A stretch of DNA of 64,000 nt from Peptostreptococcus equinus (GTDB lineage: Bacteria > Bacillota > Clostridia > Peptostreptococcales > Peptostreptococcaceae), in contig NZ_CP114052.1 of assembly GCF_027125355.1 (NCBI RefSeq), positions 1,178,001 through 1,242,000 of the forward strand, in the 5' to 3' direction. The notes beneath the pieces were generated by a model. That model worked only from the letters and a program-made list of their open reading frames with translations, searched no databases and was not told the DNA's origin. This document shows, piece after piece, positions 9,815 through 18,960 of the stretch. The position numbers and the translations under genes are program-made. How positions within the stretch are numbered: position 1 is the stretch's first letter; each line of letters starts with the position of its first letter.

Positions 9815-10648
9815 ATGACTATAGCAGATAAAAACTTTAAAAGTTTATGTAAGGATATATTAGAAAGTAATAATTCAACACTAGGCGAAAAAGTGAGACC
9901 AAAATATGCAGATGGAACTCCATCACATACATATTTTATAAATCAAGTATTTGAAAGATATGATTTATCAAAAGGTGAATTACCAATACTAACTCTTAGA
10001 CAAGTCGCTTGGAAATCCGGTATAAAAGAGATTTTATGGATTTATCAAGATCAAAGTAACAATCTAGATCTTTTAAAAAACAAGCATGGAATTACTTGGT
10101 GGGATGAATGGGATATTGGAGATAGAACAATAGGACAGAGATATGGAGCTACTGTAAAAAGACACAAGTTAATAGATAATCTTTTAAGAAATCTTAAAGA
10201 ACAACCATATGGTAGAAGACATATAATAAATCTATATCAAGAATCTGACCTTAACGAAACTAAAGGACTTTACCCATGTGCAATGGAAACTCAGTGGTCA
10301 GTTAGAGATGGATTTTTAGACATGACGTTGATACAAAGATCTTCAGATGTACCTGTTGCAAACGCAATAAATAAAATACAATATGTAGCCTTATTAATGA
10401 TGGTAGCACGACATGTAGGATTAGAACCTGGAGTATTCTGTCATTATGTCAATAACGCACACATATATGATAGACATATAGACCAGATTAAAGAGTTATT
10501 ATCTAGAGAGGAACAAATTGATGGAGATAAAGTACGATTAGTGCTTAATCCAGAAAAAACTAATTTCTATGATTTTACAATAGACGATTTTACTATGGAA
10601 AATTACAATCCAGTAAAACCTAATCTAAAATTTGAATTAGCAATATAA
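9815..10648 (+). CDS. thyA: Thymidylate synthase (ThyA)
   Basis: It converts dUMP to dTMP using methylene-tetrahydrofolate and releases dihydrofolate, which the next gene recycles. The 277-residue protein has the catalytic cysteine in YPCAMETQW (near 153), the phosphate-binding arginines (GRRH, QRSSDVPVANAIN) and the C-terminal nucleotide-binding HIYDRH. The residue after the cysteine is Ala rather than the His of the Escherichia coli type (PCH), as seen in some divergent ThyA. The start has TTAGGAGG at good spacing. It is coupled to folA 13 bases downstream. A weak promoter pair (TTGAGT at 9702, TAAAAT at 9727) is possible but has a 19-base spacer. Confidence 0.96.
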   Translation: MTIADKNFKSLCKDILESNNSTLGEKVRPKYADGTPSHTYFINQVFERYDLSKGELPILTLRQVAWKSGIKEILWIYQDQSNNLDLLKNKHGITWWDEWDIGDRTIGQRYGATVKRHKLIDNLLRNLKEQPYGRRHIINLYQESDLNETKGLYPCAMETQWSVRDGFLDMTLIQRSSDVPVANAINKIQYVALLMMVARHVGLEPGVFCHYVNNAHIYDRHIDQIKELLSREEQIDGDKVRLVLNPEKTNFYDFTIDDFTMENYNPVKPNLKFELAI

Positions 10649-10661
10649 AGGAGACTATAAT

Positions 10662-11162
10662 TTGAATAATATATATGCAATAGTTGCAATGACTAAAAAA
10701 ACAAATTCAATTGGCATAGATGGACATATGCTATACCATCTAAAAGATGATTTAAAATATTTTAAAGAAACTACAATGGATCATGCGATAATATGCGGAA
10801 GAAAAACATACTTTTCTTTTCCCAAAAGACCATTACCTGGTAGAAAAAATATAATTTTGACTAGAAGTTTTGATTCTTATGAAGGTGCATTTACACTACA
10901 CTCAAAAGATGAAGTACTAGAATATGCCAAGAATAATCCAGATGAAAAAGTATTTATATGTGGTGGTGATAACGTATATAAACAATTCATGGATGTAGTG
11001 TCAAAACTATATATCACAGAAATTGATGAAGAAGAACCTGTAATTGCCGATTCATATTTTCCAGAAGTTGATCCAGAAATATGGGAAGTAGAAAGTGCAT
11101 CTGCTTATGTAAAAGAAGATGGTGCACCAAAATATAGATTTATGGTTTACAGTAGAAAATAG
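10662..11162 (+). CDS. folA: Dihydrofolate reductase
   Basis: It reduces dihydrofolate to tetrahydrofolate with NADPH, regenerating the cofactor consumed by ThyA. The 166-residue protein shows the N-terminal IVAMTKKTNSIGIDG, the active-site acid in HLKDDLKYFK, the NADPH site GRKTYFSFP...LPGRKNIILTR and the FICGGDNVYKQF glycine pair. The usual LPW before the active-site helix is MLY, so the conserved tryptophan is replaced by tyrosine. The start codon is TTG, supported by AAGGAG eight bases upstream; no nearby ATG fits. It is the second gene of a thyA-folA operon that ends at a strong hairpin. Confidence 0.95.
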   Translation: MNNIYAIVAMTKKTNSIGIDGHMLYHLKDDLKYFKETTMDHAIICGRKTYFSFPKRPLPGRKNIILTRSFDSYEGAFTLHSKDEVLEYAKNNPDEKVFICGGDNVYKQFMDVVSKLYITEIDEEEPVIADSYFPEVDPEIWEVESASAYVKEDGAPKYRFMVYSRK

Positions 11163-11176
11163 TATAATACTGAATA

Positions 11177-11218
11177 AAAAAGAAAAGAAAGTCTGACTAT
11201 TGGCTTTCTTTTCTTTTT
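11177..11218 (+). terminator. Terminator of the thyA-folA operon
   Basis: A 15-bp perfect stem of A/G-rich and T/C-rich arms (11177-11191 with 11204-11218) is rich in T at its 3' side. It begins 15 bases after the folA stop. Confidence 0.85.
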
Positions 11219-11301
11219 GAAAGTTATTTATAATTTCTAAAAAGATTATATGTTATTATTTATAGCATAATAATTCTATTCTATATTTACACTTCTATTT
11301 T

Positions 11302-11330
11302 TTGACATTTGATGCTATTTTTGTTATCAT
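11302..11330 (+). promoter_or_regulatory. Sigma-A-type promoter of the HTH-dehydrogenase gene
   Basis: TTGACA (11302-11307) and TATCAT (11325-11330) are 17 bases apart. The predicted transcript would start about 30 bases before the ATG, leaving a short leader with only a weak ribosome site (GGATTAACAAAATG). Confidence 0.7.
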
Positions 11331-11368
11331 ATATATGTATAAAATAAATTATAGATTGGATTAACAAA

Positions 11369-12835
11369 ATGAAAAAATTGTCTTTAGAAAAATTATCACA
11401 TACAATTTTAACTCTAAGAAAAGAAAATGCTCTTACTCAACAGCGATTATCTGAATTTACTGGTATAAATAGATCAATGATTGGTAAGTTGGAGAATAAC
11501 AATTATACACCCTCAATAGAACAGTTAGAAAAACTTGCAGAAGTTTTAGAATTTGATATTAGTATACTTTTTGTTGAAGAAAAAGTAAAAGTAAAATATT
11601 ATCAAAATAAATTTAACATAACCATTGTAGGAACAGGATATGTAGGGCTATCGATAGCTACTCTTCTTTCTCAAAATAACAAAGTTACTGCTTTGGATAT
11701 AGATGAACAAAAAGTAAAATCTATCAATAATAGAATCTCACCAATAAAAGATGAATTTATAGAAAAATACTTTAAAGAAAAAAAACTTAAGCTGATGGCT
11801 ACCATTAATTCTGAACTAGCTTATAAAAATGCTGACTTTATTATAGTTGCTACTCCAACCAATTATGATAGCAACAATAATTTTTTTGATTGCACTGCAG
11901 TAGACTCTGTTATAGCCGAAGCAATAAGCACAAATCCAAACGCTACCATTATTATCAAATCAACAATTCCTGTAGGCTATACTCAATCAATTAGAAAAAA
12001 ATATAAGTCAAATAACATTATTTTTAGTCCTGAGTTTTTGAGAGAATCCAAAGCATTATACGACAATCTATATCCTTCAAGAATTATTGTATCATGTGAC
12101 GAAACTACTAAATCTAAAGCCAAAATATTTGCTGAATTATTGAAAGAATCCGCACTAAAAGATGATGTAGAAACTCTTTTTATGGGATTTACTGAAGCTG
12201 AAGCTGTAAAACTATTTGCTAATACTTACTTAGCACTTAGAGTGTCATATTTCAATGAATTAGACACTTATGCTGAATCAAAAGGATTAGATACAAAAGA
12301 AATAATTAATGGAGTATGTTTAGACCCTAGAATTGGATCTCATTACAATAACCCTTCATTTGGATATGGTGGATATTGCCTACCAAAAGACACAAAACAA
12401 TTATTAGCAAATTTCGAAGATGTACCTCAAAATATGATTTCTGCAATTGTAGAATCAAATAGAACTAGAAAAGATTTTATTGCTGATAAAGTTTTGAAAT
12501 TAGCTGGAGCATATAACTCTAATTCTGAATGGAATTTAGAATTAGAAAAAGAAATAGTGATTGGAATTTATAGACTTACAATGAAAACTAATTCAGATAA
12601 TTTTAGACAATCATCTATACAAGGAGTAATGAAGAGAATAAAAGCAAAAGGAGCCACTGTTGTTATATACGAACCAACTTTAGAAGATAATTCAACTTTC
12701 TTTATGAGTAAGGTTGTCAATAACCTCGAAAAATTTAAAAATATGTGTGATTGTATAATTGCAAATAGATATGATCCTATTTTAGAAGATGTATTAAAAA
12801 AGGTTTATACTAGAGATTTATTTTATAGAGATTAA
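11369..12835 (+). CDS. ugd: XRE helix-turn-helix fused to UDP-glucose 6-dehydrogenase
   Basis: This is a 488-residue fusion. Residues about 8-68 form an XRE/HTH_3 DNA-binding domain (recognition region [18 protein letters not shown]). Residues about 82-488 are a complete nucleotide-sugar dehydrogenase, with GTGYVG at 88-93, [20 protein letters not shown], the central helix [20 protein letters not shown], the catalytic Cys337 in [14 protein letters not shown], and the ending VYTRDLF. The C-terminal part strongly recalls streptococcal HasB, which oxidises UDP-glucose to UDP-glucuronate. The linker is short and in frame, so this is one protein, not a frameshift artefact. It lies next to and converges on the polysaccharide operon. 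A dual role, sensing nucleotide sugar and controlling transcription, is an inference. Confidence 0.9.
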   Translation: MKKLSLEKLSHTILTLRKENALTQQRLSEFTGINRSMIGKLENNNYTPSIEQLEKLAEVLEFDISILFVEEKVKVKYYQNKFNITIVGTGYVGLSIATLLSQNNKVTALDIDEQKVKSINNRISPIKDEFIEKYFKEKKLKLMATINSELAYKNADFIIVATPTNYDSNNNFFDCTAVDSVIAEAISTNPNATIIIKSTIPVGYTQSIRKKYKSNNIIFSPEFLRESKALYDNLYPSRIIVSCDETTKSKAKIFAELLKESALKDDVETLFMGFTEAEAVKLFANTYLALRVSYFNELDTYAESKGLDTKEIINGVCLDPRIGSHYNNPSFGYGGYCLPKDTKQLLANFEDVPQNMISAIVESNRTRKDFIADKVLKLAGAYNSNSEWNLELEKEIVIGIYRLTMKTNSDNFRQSSIQGVMKRIKAKGATVVIYEPTLEDNSTFFMSKVVNNLEKFKNMCDCIIANRYDPILEDVLKKVYTRDLFYRD

Positions 12836-12850
12836 TACTTTTAAAATCTA

Positions 12851-13000
12851 GGCTCTTTGTCAAATAACATTGATGAAGAATAGAGAAAACTTTATAATTA
12901 ACGTTTTTAATTGTTTTAGAAGAAATTTCACCTGTAAATTTTAAATTTTTGTCGTCTATTTCTAAAAGCTTTGATATACTATAACTTGAAAATATGCCTT
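12851..13000 (-). pseudogene. Probable ISL3-type transposase remnant
   Basis: This lies in the 375-bp gap between the dehydrogenase gene and the polysaccharide operon. On the minus strand a short frame near 12998-12851 reads ISKLLEIDDKNLKF and continues to about YKVFSILHQ, which resembles from memory the N-terminus of ISL3-family transposases. It then runs directly into a sequence like an ISL3 terminal inverted repeat (plus strand GGCTCTTTGTCAAATA at 12851-12866). No start codon, catalytic domain or second end is seen, so it would be an internally deleted relic. The rest of the gap up to the palindrome at 13146 shows nothing else recognisable. Confidence 0.35.
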
Positions 13001-13145
13001 ATCCCCTTGTGTATTTTGTTTGGCGATTTAATATTACAACGGATTTGACATGTTTTCAATTATTTAACAAATAATAGCGATTATATTAATATTTTACATT
13101 TTCGTATTCCGACGATTATAGATTTTTTATTACCATCAACGCTAA

Positions 13146-13209
13146 AAATCATACACCCAATATAAAAGCGTATTCATATGAATACGCTTTTATATTGGGT
13201 GTATGATTT
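13146..13209. terminator. Perfect 64-bp palindrome, probable bidirectional terminator
   Basis: Two 32-base arms match without mismatch and with no spacer (centre CATATG at 13175-13180). It directly follows the stop codon of the last polysaccharide gene (stop at 13211-13213). On the minus strand the stem runs into TTTTTAG, which fits an intrinsic terminator. It also lies downstream of the plus-strand dehydrogenase gene, so it may stop convergent transcripts. Confidence 0.75.
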
Positions 13210-13210
13210 A

Positions 13211-14554
13211 TTAACTTTTTATACGTAAGCATATTTTAGTTATAAATAAATGACTTAAAACTAATGTAACTATATTGCTCATTATGTTTGAAAAATCTCC
13301 ATATGCAACAGCTTTCATAAAATAAAAAGACCCCAAAATATAAATTACCTTATAATAATAACATGAAATCAATGGTCTAACTGCTGTATCAAATGCTTTT
13401 ATAAACATTCCATATACAACGGGTAATATTATTATTCCGAAAATATTAAAATCATATATACATTTAGAAACGAAATCTGCAGGTACTCCACCATATATCA
13501 TGCTACCATAAATTAAATTTGTATTTAATACTTCAATTGACATTATACCATTTGGCTTAAACCTTGCTGGCAACCAAGCAAATATCCCAGAAACTATATC
13601 CATAAAGAAAGCGGGTTTTACTTCTCCATATAAATAAACTTTAGAAAAAGCAGTCTGAAAACTTAAGATAACATATCCAAATTCTGCTCTCAATATAGAA
13701 AATATATCAAAACTTAATTCTATTTTTTCTTTGCTAGCTATTTGAAATTTACTCATAATTACTTCTGCCGAATGCATAAAAATTAGGGATAGCAAACATA
13801 TTATAGCCATTATTAAATAATCTTTTTTCTTTATATCTTTATATGATCTATATATGAAAAATAAAACAACAAAAACTAATATTGCATGCATTCTACTGCT
13901 ATTTGCTAAAATATACAATAACGTTCCTATGCTAGATATTATAAAACATACTAAATCAAATACTCTTTTTTTTGATAAAAATAAAGAAAAGAATAAATAC
14001 ATAGAAAATTGTACAAAAGGACATAGTCTCATAAAAAACGAAAATTTATTATATATTCCAATGTCATATCCAGATCTAAGTAAATTTGCATATGGTAATA
14101 TACCTATAGGACCACCATACGCACTTGTCCATAATATAAGAGATATCCATCCAAATAACATCAGTAATATTGAAGAATACCTAATTTTATTTGGATTTTC
14201 AGCAAAAATAGTTAATATTTTATTTTGATTTAGTATTACATTTTTATTTCTTTTTTTTATAATTTTTATGTTATAACCAATATTAACTAATATAAAACCT
14301 GTTGTTACAAATAGGTACATTATTCCAATTTGCTCAATGCCCAACCTACTGAAATCTATCATTGCCAAATCTTCAGTAGGATTATTACCTAATGCAATAA
14401 AACTACAAATAGAGGCTGGCACAAAATAATAAACCAAAATATAAAATAAATCTACAATATATAGTGTTTTAATTTTATGTAATAAAATTGATTTTACTAC
14501 ATAAAAAATTAAAATAATTCCTGTTGACCAATATAAAAAACTCAATAAATCCAT
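13211..14554 (-). CDS. Putative polysaccharide repeat-unit polymerase (Wzy-like)
   Basis: This 447-residue membrane protein has about ten to twelve hydrophobic helices and a larger loop in the second half (about residues 290-370), the layout of O-antigen and capsule polymerases. Wzy proteins join undecaprenyl-linked repeat units on the outer face of the membrane. Sequence conservation in this class is low, so the call rests on topology and position. It is the last gene of the operon, follows the Wzx flippase by 66 bases, and the locus has no other polymerase candidate. Its ribosome site is TAGGTGG and its stop touches the large palindrome. Confidence 0.72.
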   Translation of the reverse strand: MDLLSFLYWSTGIILIFYVVKSILLHKIKTLYIVDLFYILVYYFVPASICSFIALGNNPTEDLAMIDFSRLGIEQIGIMYLFVTTGFILVNIGYNIKIIKKRNKNVILNQNKILTIFAENPNKIRYSSILLMLFGWISLILWTSAYGGPIGILPYANLLRSGYDIGIYNKFSFFMRLCPFVQFSMYLFFSLFLSKKRVFDLVCFIISSIGTLLYILANSSRMHAILVFVVLFFIYRSYKDIKKKDYLIMAIICLLSLIFMHSAEVIMSKFQIASKEKIELSFDIFSILRAEFGYVILSFQTAFSKVYLYGEVKPAFFMDIVSGIFAWLPARFKPNGIMSIEVLNTNLIYGSMIYGGVPADFVSKCIYDFNIFGIIILPVVYGMFIKAFDTAVRPLISCYYYKVIYILGSFYFMKAVAYGDFSNIMSNIVTLVLSHLFITKICLRIKS

Positions 14555-14620
14555 TTATCCACCTATCCGAAAATAACTATTTTCTCATTATACTCATATA
14601 TTTATAACATAAAATAAAAT

Positions 14621-16138
14621 TTAATAAATACTATCGCTGCTATACTTTTTTTTCAATACCGAGTTATATGTTTTAATTAGATATGACTTAAAAAAAATAA
14701 AATTTATTATAATAGCTTCAACCAAAGAGATTATTCCCACCTTTAAGGCCATTATAACAAATCCAACATAATTTATACTTTCTAGTTCAATAAATTTTGT
14801 TGTATAATACATCACTATAACAAGCATACAATCGATTGTAAACTGTTTAAAGAATAATAATATACTTCTTTGAAGAATATTATTTGAAAGGTATCTAATG
14901 AAATAAATTGCTCGATACGTTATTGCTATAATTGTTCCAATAGCAACTCCAATCAATCCAAACTTCGAAACTAATATTATAGATAAGATAACATTTAAAA
15001 ATGCTTCTATCATTGCACTAAATTGTGTTTGTCTAAAATGACCTGCGGCCATTATCATGTGACTATAAGGTAGTCTTATTGTATAAATCCCCATAGAAAT
15101 TGACATCAGTATACCGAATATAGGCAAATTATAACTAACATCATTTACACCTTTTGTGTAAATACTTACAAAAGGCACTATCAAAATTCCTGTCATGGTG
15201 AATACAATTACAACTAAATTATGTACTATCCATTCGAAGTATGAAAATGTTACATCTAATAATTTCATTTCATTTCTAGCATACATATCACCCAACACTG
15301 ATTTAAAAATGTTAATAAAATTTGTAAATAATATTTTTATTCCATTTGTCACTAAATGATATATCGCATATATAGATACATTAGTTAAAGTTGAAAATAT
15401 AGTTAAAACAATAACATCGGTATTCTCAAGTATTACTGTAGCAATGTGTTGTGAAAATCCACTCCATTTTTGTTTCAATGGATCTAAATTATATTTTATA
15501 TTGTAATCTATTTTAAAATATGTATCTACAATTTTTTTGTATATAAATGGTTGGATTAAAAAAACTATAGAAGCAAATAACTTTACTATATGAATCCCAA
15601 ATCCTAATTTAATTAATATAACTGATATAAATACGTTCAAAATAACTGTAATAGTCCCTATAATCATTTGTATATATGACATTTGTGCAGAACTCAATAT
15701 TAGTTTATAAGTTAATGCGAAATAATACTGAGCCATTATACTAATTGCAATTGCAATTAGTATAATGGAAGTAAAAAGCACAGAAAAAGAATCATTAATT
15801 ATAGTTGGAAAAGCAAAAATTAATACTAATGTATATAAACATAAAGCATACGATATTTTTTTAAAAAATTTATTAGAAGCTACATAAATTATACTCAAGT
15901 CTTTAACATTATTTTCTGCCAGTGGCTTGTATAAAGCTGCTTGTACAACTGCCCCAACTCCACACTCACATAAAGTTATAACCGCTAAAAATTGGCTTAT
16001 AGAAGCTACTAAACCATTTACCTCAGATCCGTAATATCTTAAAAAAAGAACTGGCAATATAAATCCGCTTATTATATTTACAAATTGATTTATTATAGAA
16101 GTTATTAAATTTAATTTCAACTTTTTTAATCTATTCAT
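14621..16138 (-). CDS. Polysaccharide flippase (Wzx-like, MOP superfamily)
   Basis: This 505-residue protein has about twelve to fourteen transmembrane helices. Its start, LNLITSIINQFVNIISGFILPVLFLRYYG, is characteristic of polysaccharide-export flippases, as is the second motif LVASISQFLAVITLCECGVGAVV. It is predicted to flip the undecaprenyl-diphosphate-linked repeat unit across the membrane for the polymerase encoded next. It lies between the hexapeptide acetyltransferase and the Wzy-like gene. An 8-bp A tract is present near the 3' end (14646-14653, coding strand A). Specificity cannot be read from sequence. Confidence 0.88.
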   Translation of the reverse strand: MNRLKKLKLNLITSIINQFVNIISGFILPVLFLRYYGSEVNGLVASISQFLAVITLCECGVGAVVQAALYKPLAENNVKDLSIIYVASNKFFKKISYALCLYTLVLIFAFPTIINDSFSVLFTSIILIAIAISIMAQYYFALTYKLILSSAQMSYIQMIIGTITVILNVFISVILIKLGFGIHIVKLFASIVFLIQPFIYKKIVDTYFKIDYNIKYNLDPLKQKWSGFSQHIATVILENTDVIVLTIFSTLTNVSIYAIYHLVTNGIKILFTNFINIFKSVLGDMYARNEMKLLDVTFSYFEWIVHNLVVIVFTMTGILIVPFVSIYTKGVNDVSYNLPIFGILMSISMGIYTIRLPYSHMIMAAGHFRQTQFSAMIEAFLNVILSIILVSKFGLIGVAIGTIIAITYRAIYFIRYLSNNILQRSILLFFKQFTIDCMLVIVMYYTTKFIELESINYVGFVIMALKVGIISLVEAIIINFIFFKSYLIKTYNSVLKKKYSSDSIY

Positions 16139-16176
16139 TAAATACTATCCTTTTCATTAATTACACAATATACTCA

Positions 16177-16713
16177 TTAAAACTCAAATAAATCTGATCT
16201 ATTTTTCAATAAATATTCTCTCTTTTCATTATTTCCCATACCAAATGTAGGTACTACATCTTCTTTATTTTTTTTATAAAACTCATAAACACTTTTAATT
16301 CTCTTTGCAGGCACACCACCCCAAATTTCACCATCAGGTATATCTTTGGTTACAATAGCACCTGCAGCAATAATACAATTTTTTCCAATTTTTATATTTG
16401 GCATTACAATGACATTCCATCCAATATTAGTATTATCACCAACAGAAATATTACCATATTTTACACTTTTATCATCCATTAAATTCATTTTTCTTAATGT
16501 CCATATACTTCCATCATGTGTAATAAATTTTACATTTTGCGTTATTCTAACATTGTTTCCTATTTTGACTAGCCATGGCTCATCTCCAATAACAAAATTT
16601 TTAGCAATATCGCATCCATATCCAATTTCTACACCTTGTTTTCTTAAAAAGCATATAAAATCATCTTTTTTCATCATAATTACTTTTAACTTATTAAATA
16701 CTAATTTTAACAT
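16177..16713 (-). CDS. Hexapeptide-repeat acyltransferase
   Basis: This 178-residue protein has the left-handed beta-helix fold. Hexapeptide repeats run from about residue 36 to 140 (for example VGDNTNIGWNVIVMPNIKIG) and end in the usual GAIVTKDIPDGEIWGGVPAK segment of the NodL/LacA/CysE-type O-acetyltransferases. It probably adds acetyl groups from acetyl-CoA to a sugar of the repeat unit. The start ATG at 16713 has TAGGAG at good spacing; an internal MM at residues 13-14 lacks a ribosome site. It is embedded between a glycosyltransferase gene and the flippase gene of the polysaccharide operon. Confidence 0.87.
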   Translation of the reverse strand: MLKLVFNKLKVIMMKKDDFICFLRKQGVEIGYGCDIAKNFVIGDEPWLVKIGNNVRITQNVKFITHDGSIWTLRKMNLMDDKSVKYGNISVGDNTNIGWNVIVMPNIKIGKNCIIAAGAIVTKDIPDGEIWGGVPAKRIKSVYEFYKKNKEDVVPTFGMGNNEKREYLLKNRSDLFEF

Positions 16714-16735
16714 TATTTCTCCTACTAGCTAATAA

Positions 16736-17914
16736 CTAATTAATCATAAAATCTATTTTTTCTTTCCATTCGCTTATTATTTTGTCTTTATCAAAGTCAA
16801 GTATCCTAATCCTAGACTTATTTATATATTTATTTCTAAGCTCTTCATCATTATACATTAATATCATTGAATCTGCTAGTTCATTTTCTTCATGAGTTAA
16901 GTCATCTTCACTATTAAAATGTTCACCATCACATACCGGTACTAATATACCATATTGAGCTAACTTCTTATTTTTAATTACTTCATTTAAATCAAGATTG
17001 GGTCCTAGCACTTCTTTTGGTCCAGCTATACAATCGGAAGATATTATAGGCATCTCCATTGCTAAACTTTCTAACAAAACATTTCCTAAACCTTCATATA
17101 AAGATGGAAATACAAATACTTGGCATGATTTAACTACATTATGAGGATTTTTTAAAAATCCTAAAAATTTAACTTTATTTTCTATATCTAAATTTTTAGC
17201 CAAAGCTTTTAATTCATTCTCTAGCTCACCTTCACCTAATATTATTAATTCAGCATCAGAACAATTGTTCGCTACTTTCTTGAACGATCTAAGCAAATGC
17301 CATTGTCCTTTTTGATTGCTAAGTCTTCCCATTGTTACAAATTTAAATTTATTATTTTTCTCTAGTGGATTTATAGCTGACTTAGCTTCATTTGATAATA
17401 AATGAGCATCACAGTGATTATATATAGTATCAATATTAGTAACTGGTGCCTTATAATTTTCAATCAAATCTTTTTTTACCATATTAGATAAAGCAATTAT
17501 ATAATCAGCATGTTTATTGCAATATTCTATAAAAAATCTACGCATTTTAGACATTGGCTCTTTTGAAATATAGTTTCTTATAGATATTATAGTTTTATCA
17601 TTAGACTTAGATAGTACATTAACTATATTTGGTCCATCTAAAAGGCTAATAGTACAGTCTATTTTATATTTTTTCTTGTAATATGAAATTTTTCTAACTC
17701 TTTTAGCAATATTGAATAATTTTGCAAAACTACCATTAGCAGGTAGAATATTAATATCAAGCAATTCACCTTCATATGGATATGTGATGTTATTATTGTC
17801 AAAAGGCATAATAAAAACATTATAATATTTTGATAATTCTATCGATAAGTTTGAAGCGCATCTTTCAGCTCCACCACCGTTTAGTTTGGTAATTATAATA
17901 GCTATATTTTTCAT
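16736..17914 (-). CDS. GT4-family glycosyltransferase (third)
   Basis: This 392-residue cytoplasmic or peripheral glycosyltransferase has the GT-B fold. The N-terminal domain begins IAIIITKLNGGGAERCASNL with the glycine loop of GT4 enzymes. The C-terminal domain has FVTMGRLSNQKGQWHLLRSF and the retaining-GT E-x7-E signature FPSLYEGLGNVLLESLAMEM. It should transfer a sugar from a nucleotide donor to the lipid-linked repeat unit; the linkage is unknown. Its start codon overlaps the stop of the preceding glycosyltransferase by one base (TAATG), a sign of translational coupling. Confidence 0.9.
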   Translation of the reverse strand: MKNIAIIITKLNGGGAERCASNLSIELSKYYNVFIMPFDNNNITYPYEGELLDINILPANGSFAKLFNIAKRVRKISYYKKKYKIDCTISLLDGPNIVNVLSKSNDKTIISIRNYISKEPMSKMRRFFIEYCNKHADYIIALSNMVKKDLIENYKAPVTNIDTIYNHCDAHLLSNEAKSAINPLEKNNKFKFVTMGRLSNQKGQWHLLRSFKKVANNCSDAELIILGEGELENELKALAKNLDIENKVKFLGFLKNPHNVVKSCQVFVFPSLYEGLGNVLLESLAMEMPIISSDCIAGPKEVLGPNLDLNEVIKNKKLAQYGILVPVCDGEHFNSEDDLTHEENELADSMILMYNDEELRNKYINKSRIRILDFDKDKIISEWKEKIDFMIN

Positions 17915-18960
17915 TATAAACTCCCATTATATACATCTAGTAATTCATTTTTATATTTATTTATATCTGTAAATTTATTAATCATTTTTTTAGAATTCTG
18001 AGAAAATTTTTTTTGCATATTTTCCTCTTTTACTAACTTTATACAAGAATTAGCTAATTCTGTATTAGTATCCTTTAAATATCCATTTTGGCCATTTACT
18101 ATTACATCTAACATTCCGTCTACAGGTGTTGAAACAACTGGAAGTCCCAAAATTTGTGCCTCAATTGCAACCATAGGAGTTCCTTCAAAGTTCGAAGTCA
18201 TCAACATTACTTTTGAAGTTTTTAAGATTTTTAATGGATTCATTACATATCCTAAGCAATCTATATTATTATTAAGATTATGTTCCACAACAAAATCTTT
18301 AACGTATGTTTCATATTCTCCCGTACCACAAATCGCTACTTTTACATTCTCTACTTCTTCACATATTATTTTTAAAACTTCAATCAATCTTTTAGGATTT
18401 TTTTGTTCTGTCAAACGACCACAATATACTATATCATAACTATATGTATTTATATCTAAATTCATTCTGTTATTAATAGATTCTTTATCCAATACATTAT
18501 ATAAAATTGAGCTTTTTGATTTTAATTTACTATTAAATTGAAAACCGTCAAATGATGACTTTGAAACCCAGAATATATGTGAGAATCTCGTACTTTTTCT
18601 TGTCCATAGCATATTTTTAATATAAGTTTTTATACCATTATTATTATTTACATGCATATGTACTACAATTGGTATATTTTTTGTAGCTAGAGACGAGTAA
18701 TAACTTGCACTCCTGTCGTGTGCATGTATGATGTCTGGTTTTACTTCTTCTATAGCTTTTTCAATCTCTTTTTTATTAATTTCTTTCAAAGGTAAAAATT
18801 TAATATTTCTTTCAGCAAGAGTCTCCCTTATTTGTCCATCTCTACTAGAATATATCATATCAAATTCATCATTAAAGATGTCTATTATTTGGCATACTAC
18901 ATTTTCAGCTCCTGAAAACCTATCGCTTTGTAATATATGCATAATTTTTTTCTTTTTCAT
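17914..18960 (-). CDS. GT4-family glycosyltransferase (second)
   Basis: This GT-B glycosyltransferase of about 348 residues starts KIMHILQSDRFSGAENVVCQ, with GAEN in the acceptor-side glycine loop. Its donor domain shows YDIVYCGRLTEQKNPKRL and SNFEGTPMVAIEAQILGLPVVST, the E-x7-E region. The frame can be extended to an ATG at 18981, but the ATG at 18960 fits better: the conserved domain begins there and a weak purine-rich site (GGGGATGGAAG) precedes it. It overlaps the 3' end of the upstream glycosyltransferase gene by 41 bases and the next gene by one base. Confidence 0.88.
   Translation of the reverse strand: MKKKKIMHILQSDRFSGAENVVCQIIDIFNDEFDMIYSSRDGQIRETLAERNIKFLPLKEINKKEIEKAIEEVKPDIIHAHDRSASYYSSLATKNIPIVVHMHVNNNNGIKTYIKNMLWTRKSTRFSHIFWVSKSSFDGFQFNSKLKSKSSILYNVLDKESINNRMNLDINTYSYDIVYCGRLTEQKNPKRLIEVLKIICEEVENVKVAICGTGEYETYVKDFVVEHNLNNNIDCLGYVMNPLKILKTSKVMLMTSNFEGTPMVAIEAQILGLPVVSTPVDGMLDVIVNGQNGYLKDTNTELANSCIKLVKEENMQKKFSQNSKKMINKFTDINKYKNELLDVYNGSL

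Noticed and set aside
11369..11620. HTH and dehydrogenase as two separate genes joined by an assembly error
   Set aside because: The frame is continuous without a second start or ribosome site before the Rossmann domain, and the short linker looks natural.
13854..14228. Plus-strand open frame of 124 codons inside the Wzy-like gene
   Set aside because: It is antisense to a well-supported membrane protein, has no ribosome site and its translation resembles no family; it arises from the AT-rich codon pattern.
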